Assembly: GCA_019637355.1 (NCBI GenBank)
Contig: JAHBVT010000001.1
Location: 1,333,192-1,397,191 of the forward strand
Source: Gemmatimonadaceae bacterium
Lineage (GTDB): Bacteria; Gemmatimonadota; Gemmatimonadetes; Gemmatimonadales; Gemmatimonadaceae
Direction of reading: 5' to 3'
Length of the DNA: 64,000 nucleotides
A program made the position numbers and the translations under genes. Below are positions 63,373-64,000 of the stretch, in pieces. Below the pieces are notes generated by a model. It made no database searches and was not told the origin of the DNA. It worked only from the letters and a program-made list of their open reading frames with translations. Each line of letters opens with the position of its first letter. Position 1 is the first letter of the stretch.

Positions 63373-64000
63373 GCGGCGCGGCGCTGCCGGGCCGGCTCGT
63401 CCTGCTGGGGCATCCAGTCGCGCACTCGCTCTCGCCCGTGTTCCAGCAGGCGGCGCTCGACGCCGTGGGCATTCCGCTGAGCTACGAGTTGCTGGACGTC
63501 GCGCCGGCGGAACTCGGCAGCGTGTTAGAGTCGCTCCGCCAGGCGGGCGCCGCAGGCAACGTGACGGTGCCGCACAAGGAAGCCGTGGCCGAGCGATGTG
63601 CACGTTCGGCAACGGCAGAACTGACTGGCGCCGTCAACGCATTCCGGGTCAGCCCCGCGGGCGTGCTCGAGGGCGAGAACACAGACGTCTTGGGCTTCGT
63701 GCGCGCCGTGGAGGCGCTGCTGCCGAGCCCGCGGCCGCTGCGAGCGCTCAGGATCATCGTGCTCGGCGCCGGTGGTGCTGCCTCGGCCGTCTGCGCCGCC
63801 GCCCGGACGTGGCCGGGCTCGCAGGTGGTGCTGGTTGCGCGCACGCGCGAGCGGGCGGAGCGCCTGGCGGCGCGCTGGGCCGGCGAGGTGCGTGTCGCCG
63901 CGTCGGTGCCGGAGGCAATCGCGATGCTCGAGGGCCGGCCGAGTCTGGTGGTGAACGCCACGCCCGTCGGCTTGAGCGGCGACGCGATGCCGGTGGATCC
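63369..64000 (+). CDS. aroE: Shikimate dehydrogenase, 3' end outside the window
   Basis: About 210 codons from GTG 63369 run off the window end. LGHPVAHSLSPVFQQAAL holds the Ser pair that binds shikimate, NVTVPHKEAVAE the catalytic Lys, GENTDVLGFVRAV the catalytic Asp, and IVLGAGGAASAVC the nucleotide-binding loop. VVNATPVGL is the later conserved block. It makes shikimate from 3-dehydroshikimate in aromatic amino-acid synthesis. The start overlaps the phosphatase stop (GTGA). Confidence 0.96.
   Translation, partial: MSGAALPGRLVLLGHPVAHSLSPVFQQAALDAVGIPLSYELLDVAPAELGSVLESLRQAGAAGNVTVPHKEAVAERCARSATAELTGAVNAFRVSPAGVLEGENTDVLGFVRAVEALLPSPRPLRALRIIVLGAGGAASAVCAAARTWPGSQVVLVARTRERAERLAARWAGEVRVAASVPEAIAMLEGRPSLVVNATPVGLSGDAMPVD

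Overview
The window is a high-GC (roughly two-thirds G+C by eye), densely packed bacterial chromosome segment. Outer-membrane barrel candidates, many signal peptides, a lipoprotein substrate-binding protein, split cobalamin-dependent mutase genes and three hybrid histidine kinases point to a Gram-negative; the gene mix fits Gemmatimonadota best, but that assignment is inference. No insertion sequence, prophage, integron or CRISPR array is visible, and no gap between genes exceeds 300 bases.

Layout: 1-4850 is a chain of overlapping genes (HD-GYP protein, trpA, methyl-accepting protein, YqeK-like HD protein, LytR_C protein). rlmN (minus) converges on it. At 5937-15276 nine plus-strand genes overlap one another by 1 or 4 bases (VanZ-like, aspS, phoH-like, ybeY, two CNNM/CBS proteins, meaB, mutase large subunit, methyltransferase). 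15294-17857 (minus) holds a ParB-like protein and a hybrid kinase. 17988-23848 carries a DUF5916 protein, then the B12-binding mutase subunit, an acyl-CoA carboxylase beta subunit and an enoyl-reductase-like protein. 24223-32088 has DinB-like, peptidase U32, a hybrid kinase and recQ. 32089-34142 is a CotH-like/DUF4956 pair. 34255-40682 holds an alkaline phosphatase, acyl-CoA dehydrogenase, RNase E/G, L21, L27 and an exported protein. 40727-47231 includes a GDPD, an ECF sigma/anti-sigma/Spy-like operon and a binding-protein/hybrid-kinase pair. tRNA-Leu(CAA) is at 47314. 47883-54640 holds serine-glyoxylate aminotransferase, hydroxyacid dehydrogenase, icd, pepA and an outer-membrane protein. 54688-64000 is a housekeeping run (yicC, gmk, rpoZ, coaBC, uracil-DNA glycosylase, dnaB, radA, ispD, tsaC, phosphatase, aroE cut by the window end).

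How genes work together: MeaB, the large mutase subunit, the separate B12 subunit, the carboxylase subunit, the enoyl-reductase-like protein and the acyl-CoA dehydrogenase outline branched or short-chain acyl-CoA metabolism. Serine-glyoxylate aminotransferase plus the D-hydroxyacid dehydrogenase convert glyoxylate and serine to glycine and glycerate. The sigma/anti-sigma/Spy-like genes form an envelope-response unit, and the binding protein probably feeds its neighbouring kinase.

Most striking observations: (1) the tetranucleotide CATG does not occur once in 64 kb, with codon choice visibly bent to avoid it; (2) the mutase large subunit carries the Phe/Gln specificity pair of isobutyryl-CoA mutase, not the Tyr/Arg pair of methylmalonyl-CoA mutase; (3) many first genes have a TANNNT hexamer about six bases before the start codon and no Shine-Dalgarno, suggesting widespread leaderless transcription; (4) a family-4-type uracil-DNA glycosylase has His in place of one iron-sulfur Cys; (5) RNase E/G carries an acidic-then-basic insertion and a hairpin-rich leader; (6) a perfect-frame 18-bp purine tandem repeat lies before rplU.
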